DNA of 64,000 bases from Moniliella sp. 'wahieum' (lineage: Eukaryota; Basidiomycota; Moniliellomycetes; Moniliellales; Moniliellaceae). The stretch spans positions 1-64,000 of the forward strand of contig RSEE01000102.1 in NCBI GenBank assembly GCA_003971905.1. Direction: 5' to 3'. This document shows positions 55,209 through 64,000 of the stretch, one piece after another. The notes beneath the pieces were generated by a model. It was not told where the DNA came from, did no database searches, and worked only from the letters and a program-made list of their open reading frames with translations. How positions within the stretch are numbered: position 1 is the stretch's first letter; each line of letters starts with the position of its first letter. A program made the translations under genes and the position numbers.

Positions 55209-57022
55209 CCGAGTCGCTGGGACGGAAACGAATGTAGTGGTGGGGGGGGGGGGGGGAAGTGGGGAGGAGAGAGAGAGAGACAGAGGAAGAGGAAAAGAGA
55301 ATAAGGGGGAGAAACCGATGGCGGGGGAGAGCGGGCAGAGGGCAGCGCCAGGTTCAAGTACGCTGGCAGACTCCCGAGCGGCGGTACGGCCGGTTGGGAT
55401 GGCAAATGGTCGGTGGTTGAACGTTGATGGTCGATGGCTAGTGGCTAGTGGCTGGACAAGCGATGTGCGCGACACACTGCCCGTAGAAGAGCCAGGCGGG
55501 TGACCAGCCGAGCAGCACGCCGTCACGCGTCACGCGTCTCGTCTCCACCCGCCCGTCCCTGCGTCCACACGCCCAGCTGCCCCCCTGCCCGTGCGGGCTG
55601 AGCAGGGCGCCGTGGCCCAAGCTTGGCACGCCGCAGCACCCTGTCGCCGCCGCTCCGATCAGAGTGCCTAGTGCCTAGTGCTGGGGCCGCAGCGACCGGT
55701 GATCCGTCAGCGGGTACCTGTCCTCCGGTACACTGGCGCCCCGCCCTGCCCTGGCGGAAGTTTAGTAAATGGCCGATCCGGGCGCGGACACTGGTGCTGT
55801 GCCCTTTGGTGCGACAGGGCGGCAGGCTTGGCGCATAGACGGCCTACTGCCCTGAGGCTCAGGCTGGAGACGGCGGAGGCGGCTCGACAGGCGATGCGGG
55901 CCTTGGCATCCAATATCCGCTGCCGATCAGTACTGAGACTCAGTACTCAGTACACTCAGTCTCGTGTGCCTGCAGCCCTGGCCTCCGCCTGGGCCACTTG
56001 GGGTCCCTGGTCCTGGGAAATGGGAGATCTGAGATGATTTTAAGGTTGACATTCTGACATTCTGAGAGCAATATGCAATGCCAGATGCCCAGCATCGGTC
56101 AATCGATCAAGAATCCCTCAATCATCAACTCTCGACAAGATTCAATCTTCAAGCTCCAGCTCCAACGTATAACAGTGACTAGCCGACTGCCTGACTAGTA
56201 GTGCCTCTTGACTTCATCCATCGACGCTAGCACAAAGGAGAATGGCACTGGCACTCGAAATCGGCTCGCATGCCATGGTTGGGCATTTGAGCCTTGGGGC
56301 GCACGGGCGCTGGCACCCGCCTAGTATCAGCCGGCGAACCGGATTCAGGCTTCCGATCTCAGATCGGCAGTCCTGAGCTCCAAGCCTCAGGCCTCGGGCG
56401 CAACCATATATTACCTCTGGTTTGGCCTACCGGCTCGGCTTCAGTCTGAAGACTGTCGCTGGAGCTCTCGGGTCTGGCCCTGTTTTGGCCTTCTTTTTTC
56501 ACACATGTCCATGCGTAGGTATCCCTTCTCAGACTGAGATCTCAAGCTTGCAAGCTTGCTTTCCACCAGTTGCCTTCCAATAACCCCACTCCTTCTAGTT
56601 GCATCGTTCCAATCCATCTCCTTGCCCTCCCTACTCCCGCCATGCGTCATGTGCCCCGTGCTCCGTGCATCAACGTTGGGGTCACCGGGCACGTGTTGAA
56701 TCCACCGTGGACGGTCATCGAGGTAGACAGCCATCTCCTGGACGTATACTGGCACTAACGTGACATTTTTCGTGTAATATTAGCAACGTTACGAAAGGGT
56801 TCCTCCTTGGAGCTGGAAGTTTCCCATTGATGGGTAAAAGATACAAAGTGTCCTGTCTAAGATCTGAGATCGGATGGCTACATCAGTTGACAACACCCTC
56901 TCTCGCGGCTGAGGTTCCGCGCGCGTCCCACAAGCCGCGACACCCGCCGTTCTTCAAGCTTCAAGGGGAAGCGTTACGTCGTACCTCTCTGCGTCTGGTG
57001 GGTTCGACCTCCGACCTGAGTC
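55209..57022. other. Intergenic region downstream of FSH1-like and upstream of chitin deacetylase
   Basis: No supported gene. A G run at 55,243-55,255 and a GAGAGAGAGACAGAG tract lie close to the chitin deacetylase ATG. CAGTACTGAGACTCAGTACTC lies at about 55,929, CTTCAAGCTCCAGCTCC at about 56,145 and CTTCAAGCTTCAAGG at about 56,953. Confidence 0.5.
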
Positions 57023-58115
57023 TCAGGTCTCTGGGCCCACCCTCCCTGGCGAGAGGGGCGCCGTGCAGGCGGACCCATCAGAGGTGACTCTTAGGCTCGT
57101 CTTTGGAGGTGCTTGGGCTTGCGCTGGCGTTGGGGCTGTCGGTGGCGGTATCACGTCCCCACCCGCCGTCCGACGACATAGACGACAAGGTAATTCGAGG
57201 GGCAACTCAGTCCAGTGCGGGTGGGTAGCGCACCCCCAGTTGACCAACGAGTCGCGCACAAACGTGGGCCAAGGTGGGGTGCGAGGACACACATGCCCAC
57301 CGGGATGAACGACGTGACGGATATTAGCAAAGACCTGAGAAATGCGAGCGGTACGACGCGCAGTCACCATCCGATCCTCTTTCCCTGTGATGGACAGGAC
57401 CGGGGTGGTGAGCTGCCTAGTAGACCCCGAGGGGAACACACGTTGCTGGTCCGGATCGCGGGTGCGGAACCCAGCTACCGCTATGCACAGTCGTAACGGC
57501 GCTTGCGACGGGTGCAGCACCAAGCCTGGCACAGCAGGAACGGTACGGATGTCCCCGCCCACCGGTGGCGTCTGCCCCTGCACCTCTGTCTGCACCTTGG
57601 TCGACCGGACGGGTTGGATCTGGATCTGGCTCTGCTCACACGCAGCAGCAAGCAGGAGTGCCAAGGCGGCGCCTTGGCTAAAGCCGATCACCGCATCGAA
57701 CGGACCGTGCTGGACCATCTGCTGGCTGAGGTACGCGACGGTCGGGTGCCACCCCCAGAGACGGGTGGGGTCCAAGTCGGTGAGACGCCACCACCCGCGC
57801 GCGCGGCGGTCGGGCGGGACGTTGGTCTGGGCTTGGGCGAGGGCCATGAGGTGCGCCTCTTTGGCATGCGCATCGTCCTCGGTTGTCGTGGGTGGTGTGC
57901 TCGGTGTGCTCGGGCGGGAGGCCGAGCTCGGCAGGGGTGGCGTACTGGTCGAGGCCCTGGAGGACGGGCCAGGGCGGGACGAGGTGCGGGGCGTCGAGGT
58001 AGGTGAAGTGGGCGACGGACGCACACGCCTCGGCCCAGGCGCGGGTGCGGCGCTCAAAGACGGCGGCGTTGGAGTTGAAGCCGTGGAGACACAGCACGCG
58101 CAGCTTGCGCGACAT
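57023..58115 (-). CDS. FSH1-family serine hydrolase
   Basis: The ATG at 58115 reads SRKLRVLCLHGFNSNAAVFE, the opening strand and HGF motif of the FSH1 alpha/beta hydrolases. TYLDAPHLVPPWPVLQ follows. After one frame change near 57,890 comes WWRLTDLDPTRLWGWHP, then GPFDAVIGFSQGAALALLLA with the nucleophile Ser in GFSQGA, SITGKEDRMVT with the acid Asp and VVHPGGHVCP with the catalytic His. The family has esterase or lipase-like activity on unknown acyl substrates, and paralogues often occur in fungal metabolite clusters. The C-terminal 60 residues beyond the His are unusual and Pro/Thr-rich. The gene is divergent from the CBS/PB1 gene. Confidence 0.85.
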
Positions 58116-58573
58116 GCGGGGGAGGCGGAGGTGGGGTGGGCGGGGCACTTCCTGTTCACGCGCTGCCTGCGTGAGGGCAATGGGCAATGCAATGTTCACC
58201 AGGCACACTAGTAGCCTATACTTGGTGATCATCGATCAGTAATCAATCAATTAATCAACGTAATCAAGGGGCTGCCCCGCCGGCGCCACAGGCACGGCCT
58301 CACACGGCTGCGTGCGGCGGGGGCCAGTGTGTGGCGCACGCTGGCACATGCGACCGGTGATGCCGGGGCGCGCACTGCCCCGTGCGTCGGGTGGGTCCGG
58401 CACAGGCGCGTGTTATGTAAGGCAGCCGTAGTCAGCAGTGCAAGTGACGCGTGACTTGGAAATACTGGCTCCAACCAAATGCACTCTCGGGGCCGCCCGG
58501 AGCAGCGCTCCGGCTCCCAGCGGCCTTCTCGCCATCCGCAGCTGCGTCTCCACCACCACCAACTCCCCCCACC
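58116..58573. promoter_or_regulatory. Divergent promoter of FSH1-like and CBS/PB1 genes
   Basis: These 458 bases separate the two start codons. An AT-rich patch (ATCGATCAGTAATCAATCAATT) lies at about 58,230-58,252. No other gene is seen. Confidence 0.4.
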
Positions 58574-61487
58574 ATGTCCTCCGCCAGCGGCCGCGTCGGA
58601 GCAGCGAGCGGCATGGCGCCCAGCGCCGACGCTGCCGATGTGCGCGCCAAGGCCAGCCGGCGCGACGATGCGATCCGACGCCGTCTGGATGCGGACCTTG
58701 CTCGTCGGCGCGCTTCGCCCCTCGCATCTCCCCCTGCTCCTGCTCCTGCTCCTGCGCCCGCACCCGCCGCTGCCGACCCACGGTCCCCGTCTGCACCCGC
58801 TCCTTCTCCAGCTCCCGCACCGCGCGTCGGCGTCGCTCGCGCCGCCACACCCCTGGGAGCCGTCCAGGCCGCCGCCGATGGCCGGTCCAACGTCGGCACC
58901 GTGCAGAACCTGCGCCCGCTCCCGGCGCTCACCGTGCCCCAGAGCATCACGGTGGCCGATGCGAGTCAGCTGTGTGCGGCCAAGCGGACGGACTGCGTGC
59001 TGGTCGTGGACGACGACGAGCATTTGGCCGGTATTTTCACCGCGAAAGATTTAGCTTTCCGCGTGGTGGCTGCCGGTTGGGATCCGCGTATGACCCCCGT
59101 CAGTGCTATCATGACCCGTAGTCTGTCGTGACCCGCGATACGACGAGTGCGACCGAGGCGCTCAACTTGATGGTCACGCGGGGCTTTCGTCACCTGCCCG
59201 TGTGCAACGACGAGGGGGACGTGGTGGGCTTGCTGGACATTGCGCGTGTATTTTACGGTGCGTTGACCAAGCTCGAACGTGCGCATGGATCGTCGCAAAA
59301 ACTTTATGCTGCACTTGAAGGCGTGCAGACGAGTGGGGTCCTCCTCGGCACACCAACTTCAGTTGCTCGAGTACATTGAGACGTTACGCCACCGCCTTGC
59401 CTTGCCCGATTTGGCTAGCGTGCTTGACGCCCGCACCACCCCTACCACCGTCAGCGTTCGTACCACGTCCGCGACGCGGCTCGGCTCATGAAACAGTACC
59501 GCGTCACAGCGGTGTGCGTGATGGATACCACCAGTCCCACCGCTCAGTACCACCCGCACGGCGTCACCTCGGGCAAGGTGGCAGGGATCTTTACGTCGAA
59601 AGATGTGGTTTTGCGTGTGATTGCTGCTGGTCTCGATCCGCGCAAGTGCAGTGTGGTACGGGTCATGACGCCCCACCCGGATACCGCTTCGCCCACATTT
59701 CCATCCAAGCGGCGCTGCGCAAGATGCACGATGGCCATTACCTCAACCTACCCGTGGTGGATGACGAGGCGCTTGGTGGGCGTGGTGGACGTGCTGCGCC
59801 TGACATGGAAAACGCTGGAACAAATCAACAGCATGAACGAAGATGCTACCGATAGCGTTGCGGGCGATGGCGCCAGCAGTCTTACCGGCAGCAAGGCCGA
59901 AGCTGGACCGATGTGGAACCGATTTTGGAACTCGTTTGCCCATACCGGTTCGTACGTCGGCGAAGACGAAGCGGGGGACGAATCGATGAGCATGTCGGCA
60001 TCTGGTCTCAGTAATGCCCAGCACCATTCCCACCATCGTCACCATTCTCACTCGCAACGCTCTGGCTTACCTGTGCCCTCGCGCGCCGACCCAACCAGCA
60101 GCCGTACCAGCCCGGGATCCCTTTCCCGCCCACCCCGGGCCACGTTACACCGGACCCGTCCCGCTCTGCCCCCGGGCAGGAGGTACAGCTGCCTTGCCGC
60201 CCAGACACGCCAGGGAACGAAACGGGCACCGACTTGTACCCTGGCGACAGCGCCAGCGGCATAGGTGCTCGTCGGGCGCGCGTTAGCTTCTGGTCCGGCT
60301 GGTGCGCGTGCCGGGCCCTCGCTCGACCCTGTTGCCGCCCTGGCTACTGCCGTCCCGCTGGATCGATGGGAACCATGGGATTGCCCAACGAAACGACGTT
60401 CCTGTTCAAGTTCACCACGCCTAGCCAGCGCACACATCGGTTCGCTGCACCGGGCGATAAGTTGGCGGCGCTTCGGTCGGTCGTGGTGGCCAAGTTGGAA
60501 GCGGATGAGTTTTTCCGCGTCGCGCAGGTCTCGGTCCCGGTCCCTGGAGGCAGTTCTTCCAAGTCAAAGGCCCAAGCCCAAGCTAAGAGTAAGACCAAGA
60601 CGGGCAAACCCAAGACCAAGGCAAGACCGAACCGAGTGATCTTGTACCTGCGCCTGTACCTGCCTCTGCCTGATCCTACCGACTTCACACTAGCCTACCA
60701 AGACGATGAGAACGATATGGTGGTGCTCGGGTCGGACGCGGACGTGGTCGAAGCTGTGCGCCTAGCCCGCACAGCAGGGACCGGTCGCGTCCTGCTCTTC
60801 CTCCAGGGGGGGTCCGTCGTGGCACCCCAAGCGCAGCCAAGCCACTCGCGCGCCACTCACCTTTCGCACCAAGGTTGACAGCGTGACGGAGGAAGACGAA
60901 GCTCGGTCCTCCCACCTGCGCTCTGCCACTTCAACCTCAGCTTCGGCATCGGCATCTTTGTCCTCTCCCCGTCCCGTTCACACGGAAAAGAAACATCTCC
61001 CCGCCCAGCGTGCCGCCCCTGGCTCAGTCTTCACACTACGCTCGGACGCCAAAGCCGGCCCCGAGCCCCCGACTCGGCCCAAGATTCCGACTCCGACTCC
61101 GATCGGACGCTGCATCCGAAGTGCGCTGCGGTCGGGTCTGCGTCAGGTTCTGACCCGCACTCGGATTCGAACTCCGAAACCGACTGGCATGGGAGGGGGG
61201 AAAGAAAGTGGGCAGCAAATCTCTCCGTCGCGGGAGGGGATGGTAGGGGGGGTAGGCACCGCGCCCGTCGCGCACGGCACAGCAAGTTGGCCCGAGGGTG
61301 GGACGGCCAAGTGGACGAAGACGAGGACGAGAATGATGAGGACGATGAGATGAAGATGAGGAGGACGATGATGAGAAGGATGCGATGTCTTGGGCTTTTG
61401 TCGAGAGAGTTGGCTTTGCCTGCGGCCATTGGGTTCTTGGGCGTCGCAGTCCTCGTTGCGGTTGTCGTTGCCCGTCCGCGGGCTTGA
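58574..61487 (+). CDS. CBS/PB1 domain membrane protein, Mug70-like
   Basis: The ATG at 58574 opens an Ala/Pro/Arg-rich N-terminus. Four CBS motifs follow: TVADASQLCAAKRTDCVLVV with IFTAKDLAFRVVAAG (about 58,940-59,090), EALNLMVTRGFRHLPVCND (about 59,160), AARLMKQYRVTAVCVMD with IFTSKDVVLRVIAAGLDP (about 59,475-59,645), and LRKMHDGHYLNLPVVDD (about 59,710-59,765). A disordered Ser/His linker precedes a PB1 domain: FLFKFTTPSQRTHRFAAP, then DFTLAYQDDENDMVVLGSDA, with the acidic OPCA motif (about 60,400-60,800). A single membrane helix AAIGFLGVAVLVAVVVA lies near 61,420-61,475, with stop at 61487. This architecture is that of S. pombe Mug70 and its fungal relatives. CBS pairs bind adenosyl ligands. 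Frame changes near 59,128, 59,300-59,470, 59,690 and 60,100-61,300 interrupt it. Confidence 0.85.
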
Positions 61488-62190
61488 TGCCATCCCCATC
61501 AGCCTGCTGGGCGATCTGGGTCGTTCCATCTCCCCTCTCCTCTCTCCTCTCTCCGCTCTGATTATGATCTCTCAAAGCTAACCCCCCTGTTCGCCCTTAC
61601 TCAAAACCTGAAACCTGATTCCATCGCGGCTACCCCACGGTGGGCGGTACCCCCCCTCCCCACCTCGCGCGCCGGGGCCTGGCTCGGGGCTCCGCTCTGC
61701 TCCCCCCCTTTGTGGGCCCTTTGTCCTGCGCATTCGATATATCCCCTATGATTACCATGAGCAGTTACGAGGACTGAGGATTGAGTGGTGGACGGGCTAG
61801 TAGGAAGTAGCGGGCACCTTGTTTCGTGGTTCCTGGAAGCAGGAAGGAGGAGGAGTCCCTGGCCTCTCACTTTGGCTCCGTTTGCGCGGTGTCCAGAACG
61901 GGATCTTACCGTGTCCTGGCCGGCGGATGGACAAGGACAGAGGGCGTTCAGAGAGAGAACTGTCCGTGTTTGGAGCTACTAGTACTGTGCACCACCACTG
62001 AGCTGGTGGATAGATGTGGATGTTAGTCGTTGCAGGCCCGCCCTCGTCGAAGGCGGAGGATCAGAGAGCGGCGCCCACCGAGGGAAAGGCTCAAATCGTG
62101 GCAAAGAGAGATGGGGTGGACATGTACGCCGCTGGTACCAACAAAAATGCCCATATCGCAGCTGTCTCACGTCCGGTTGGGACGCGGCCA
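61488..62190. other. Spacer before the degenerate repeat region
   Basis: No gene is seen. Short frames on both strands lack motifs. Confidence 0.45.
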
Positions 62191-62250
62191 GAGGTAAGCG
62201 CTAAGCGTGTACTGCTGGGGAGAGGCGACAGGTCTATGGTCTTTACTTGG

Positions 62251-62600
62251 TCATTCTGTAGCCGAACGGGACTGCAGCCTTGGGCCCTCGTCGGATCTGA
62301 CACTGCACAGGTACCACTGGCCCTGTCAGTTCGTCATTCTATAGGCGAGCCTTACTGCCGCCTCTCGTGCCCTCGGCCTAATAGACAACTGGGCCCTGCC
62401 TTCCCCACTTGGTGAGTACTAGTCATTCTTCATCCCAGCCGCGCTGCAGCCTTGTGCCCTCGAGCTGACAGTGATCAGGTGTCACTAGGTAGGCTTCTGT
62501 CGCCGAACGGGACTGCAGTGTCGGGCCCTCAATCTGACAATGACCAGGTCCCACTGGCCGCTTAAGTAGGTATTCTATATAGGCGAGAGTTACGCTCACA
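62251..62600. repeat. Degenerate tandem repeat array A
   Basis: Four to five copies of a unit of about 65-90 bases begin CATTCT(G/A)TAG and continue CCGAACGGGACTGCAG, GGGCCCTC, TCTGACA and CACTGGCC. The copies at about 62,253 and 62,490 share GCCGAACGGGACTGCAG exactly. The others (about 62,334, 62,425 and 62,568) are more diverged. No coding frame spans the array. Confidence 0.7.
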
Positions 62601-62604
62601 ATGC

Positions 62605-63250
62605 TCACTTAGTCAATGTACTTCCGAGCTGGTCTGCTCTCTGGCGCTTCGCACTGAGAGAGCCACTTGTGCGCACACTAGAGACACTGGCGCCCACGCT
62701 TAGTTAGTGGATGTAGTATTGCAGAGCTGGCCTGCCCTGAGGTACCTCTCTCCGAGAGCATTTCCTCCATGTCCGTTAACACAGTTTCGGCAGTCGTATA
62801 CTTTTGATCTGTCGAAAGATCTCCCACGGATGCCCTGCTCTGATCGATTATCCATGATCCATGTGATCAATGCTAAGCGCTAAGCCGTAAGGCCTAAGCG
62901 CTAACTGGCAACGACCGATGACCACCCCGCCCCACATTCAGTCCCCGTGTTGGGCCGAGACAGCGGTTGCGGTTGTGTGTGCGGGGGGGTGAGATACGGG
63001 TGAATCATCTTTCTGCCGCTCGCGTCCCCCGAACAAGCAATGCAACCGCAATGCACGGGCACTGGCGAACCGACGGCAGCGGATGGCTTGAAGCTTAATC
63101 GGACTGCATGAATGGGTTAGCCGGCCTGCCCTCTGGTGACTCCAACAGAGAGAGTCTCTTCATTGTGCTCACGCTTAGTTAGTCAATGTACAGCCGAGCC
63201 GGCCTGTCCTCTGATGCCTCCCTCAGAGAGAGGCCTGGACCTATCAGCTC
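62605..63250. repeat. Degenerate repeat family B, four copies
   Basis: Related units at about 62,605, 62,697, 63,108 and 63,172 share CTTAGTTAGTCAATGTA, GAGC(T/C)GGCCTGCCCTC and AGAGAGAG-type words. A stretch between the second and third copies carries ATGCTAAGCGCTAAGCCGTA (62,870) and unique sequence. The family is diverged and not coding. Confidence 0.65.
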
Positions 63251-63288
63251 ACCCTTAGTTATATACCTAACCCATTGCCTACCCCCGC

Positions 63289-63351
63289 CGCTTGGATCCC
63301 AAGAAGTTCGGCGGCAAGGGTGCCCGCGCTTGCCGGCAGAAGTCGTACCGC
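63289..63351 (+). pseudogene. Fragment of ribosomal protein uS9 (RPS16), C-terminal end
   Basis: Twenty-one codons read RLDPKKFGGKGARACRQKSYR, clearly the end of eukaryotic uS9. A functional gene would stop right after the last Arg; here the frame reads on through Tyr-Lys-Leu. The upstream protein is absent within this window, and the fragment sits beside the B repeats. It looks like a short duplicated 3' piece, not a gene. A remote upstream exon is unlikely because no splice acceptor is obvious. Confidence 0.55.
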
Positions 63352-64000
63352 TATAAGCTTGAAGCAGTTTTGTCCGAAGAGCGAGTAGGGATTTGCCTCG
63401 CATTATGCAATCTCATTTGAATCACTGCTTCCTGAGGCTGTTGCTGGTTCATACCGTTGTGCATTGTGGTTTTTGGTGGACCTCTTTTGAAGTTTGCATC
63501 GTACTGTAGAACAATCCAAGCACAGAACAGTGTCTGATCTTGCCCTCCTTGTCAGGGACCGCAACACAGAAACGACTGTCATCGCTCCCTGACCCCAAAG
63601 TTTAGACCCCCCGATTACATGTGCTTCAGCTCAAAAACACACTGGGATGCGCATGCTGAGGTGGTACCTGGCCTGCTGTATATGATAGGATATCCAACGT
63701 CCAATCGTACTAGCATCGAGTGCCCATATTCGCACCCACTTTCCCAACTGTGAACCCTATGCCGTGTGCGAATCGGCCAATGTTTTTTTAGAACCGCTTA
63801 GTATCATCTCTATCGCAATCTAGCGATGAGGGCTGAGACGTATCAACCATCAATTGTGGAGGGGCTCAGGGCCTGACAGAACAAAAGCGCCGGCACTGCA
63901 GCAACATTGGTGCTGTATATTTCACGAAACGAAAAGGTACTAACGAAAGCGTAGTGGAACCGGAAAAGAGAGAAAAACAGCAGGCTCATGTGAACACTGT
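63352..64000. other. Window end without a gene
   Basis: AT-richer sequence with dense stops in all frames. I see nothing coding or repeated. Confidence 0.45.

Noticed and set aside
58438-59121. Alternative open frames over the first part of the CBS/PB1 gene
   Set aside because: The CBS motifs lie in a single different frame; the others are shadows of a GC-rich gene.
1-64000. CRISPR arrays, rRNA genes, bacterial operons or prophage
   Set aside because: No direct repeat-spacer pattern, no rRNA signature and introns in most genes; the sequence is nuclear eukaryotic.

Overview
The window is the GC-rich end of a fungal chromosome. Base 1 opens with CCCTAA telomeric repeats. Spliceosomal introns are short, about 70 to 220 bases. 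Nuclear gene families present include GGA, THOC3/Tex1, KEOPS Bud32, a CBS/PB1 protein of the Mug70 type, GPI chitin deacetylase, GH5 exo-beta-1,3-glucanase and a bZIP-DUF3425 factor. Chitin deacetylase, exo-glucanase and the GC-rich low-complexity coding style fit a basidiomycete, perhaps a yeast-like or smut-type one; that placement is inference. No bacterial or organellar features were seen.

Layout. 1-2,130: telomere and one small unrecognised gene remnant. 2,133-3,978: an intact three-exon VHS-GAT adaptor gene. 4,400-10,560: poorly recognisable reading frames on the minus strand, extremely rich in hexamer repeats, two of them with membrane segments. 10,700-19,600: a gene-poor graveyard with a decayed LINE, a long AT-richer spacer, and abutting Ty3/gypsy and Ty1/copia fossils. 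20,087-25,799: a bZIP-DUF3425 transcription factor, a short-chain dehydrogenase and a phytanoyl-CoA-dioxygenase-like enzyme, all on the plus strand and possibly a small accessory metabolic group. 25,934-33,070: housekeeping genes (THOC3, a small mitochondrial-type protein, tRNA-Thr, ribosomal protein eL24, Bud32, a HAD-like protein). 35,263-42,785: two C2H2 zinc-finger factors and a cell-wall exo-glucanase. 46,701-50,634: an AAGAB/Irc6-like adaptin-binding protein, divergent from an Ariadne RBR ubiquitin ligase. 51,480-52,870: LINE 3' ends in opposite orientation. 53,627-61,487: GPI chitin deacetylase, an FSH1-type serine hydrolase and the CBS/PB1 membrane protein. 61,500-64,000: degenerate tandem repeats and a fragment of ribosomal protein uS9.

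The genes are mostly unlinked housekeeping functions. Three themes recur: clathrin-adaptor trafficking (GGA-like, AAGAB-like), cell wall remodelling (GH5, chitin deacetylase) and zinc-finger or bZIP regulation. Many conserved host genes carry one or more single-base frame breaks, and several lie at G or C runs. Even the ribosomal protein gene eL24 is affected. Base-calling indels in a long-read assembly are therefore the most economical explanation, although true subtelomeric decay cannot be excluded for the enzyme genes at 23-26 kb. Coordinates of broken genes cover the whole recognisable homologous span.
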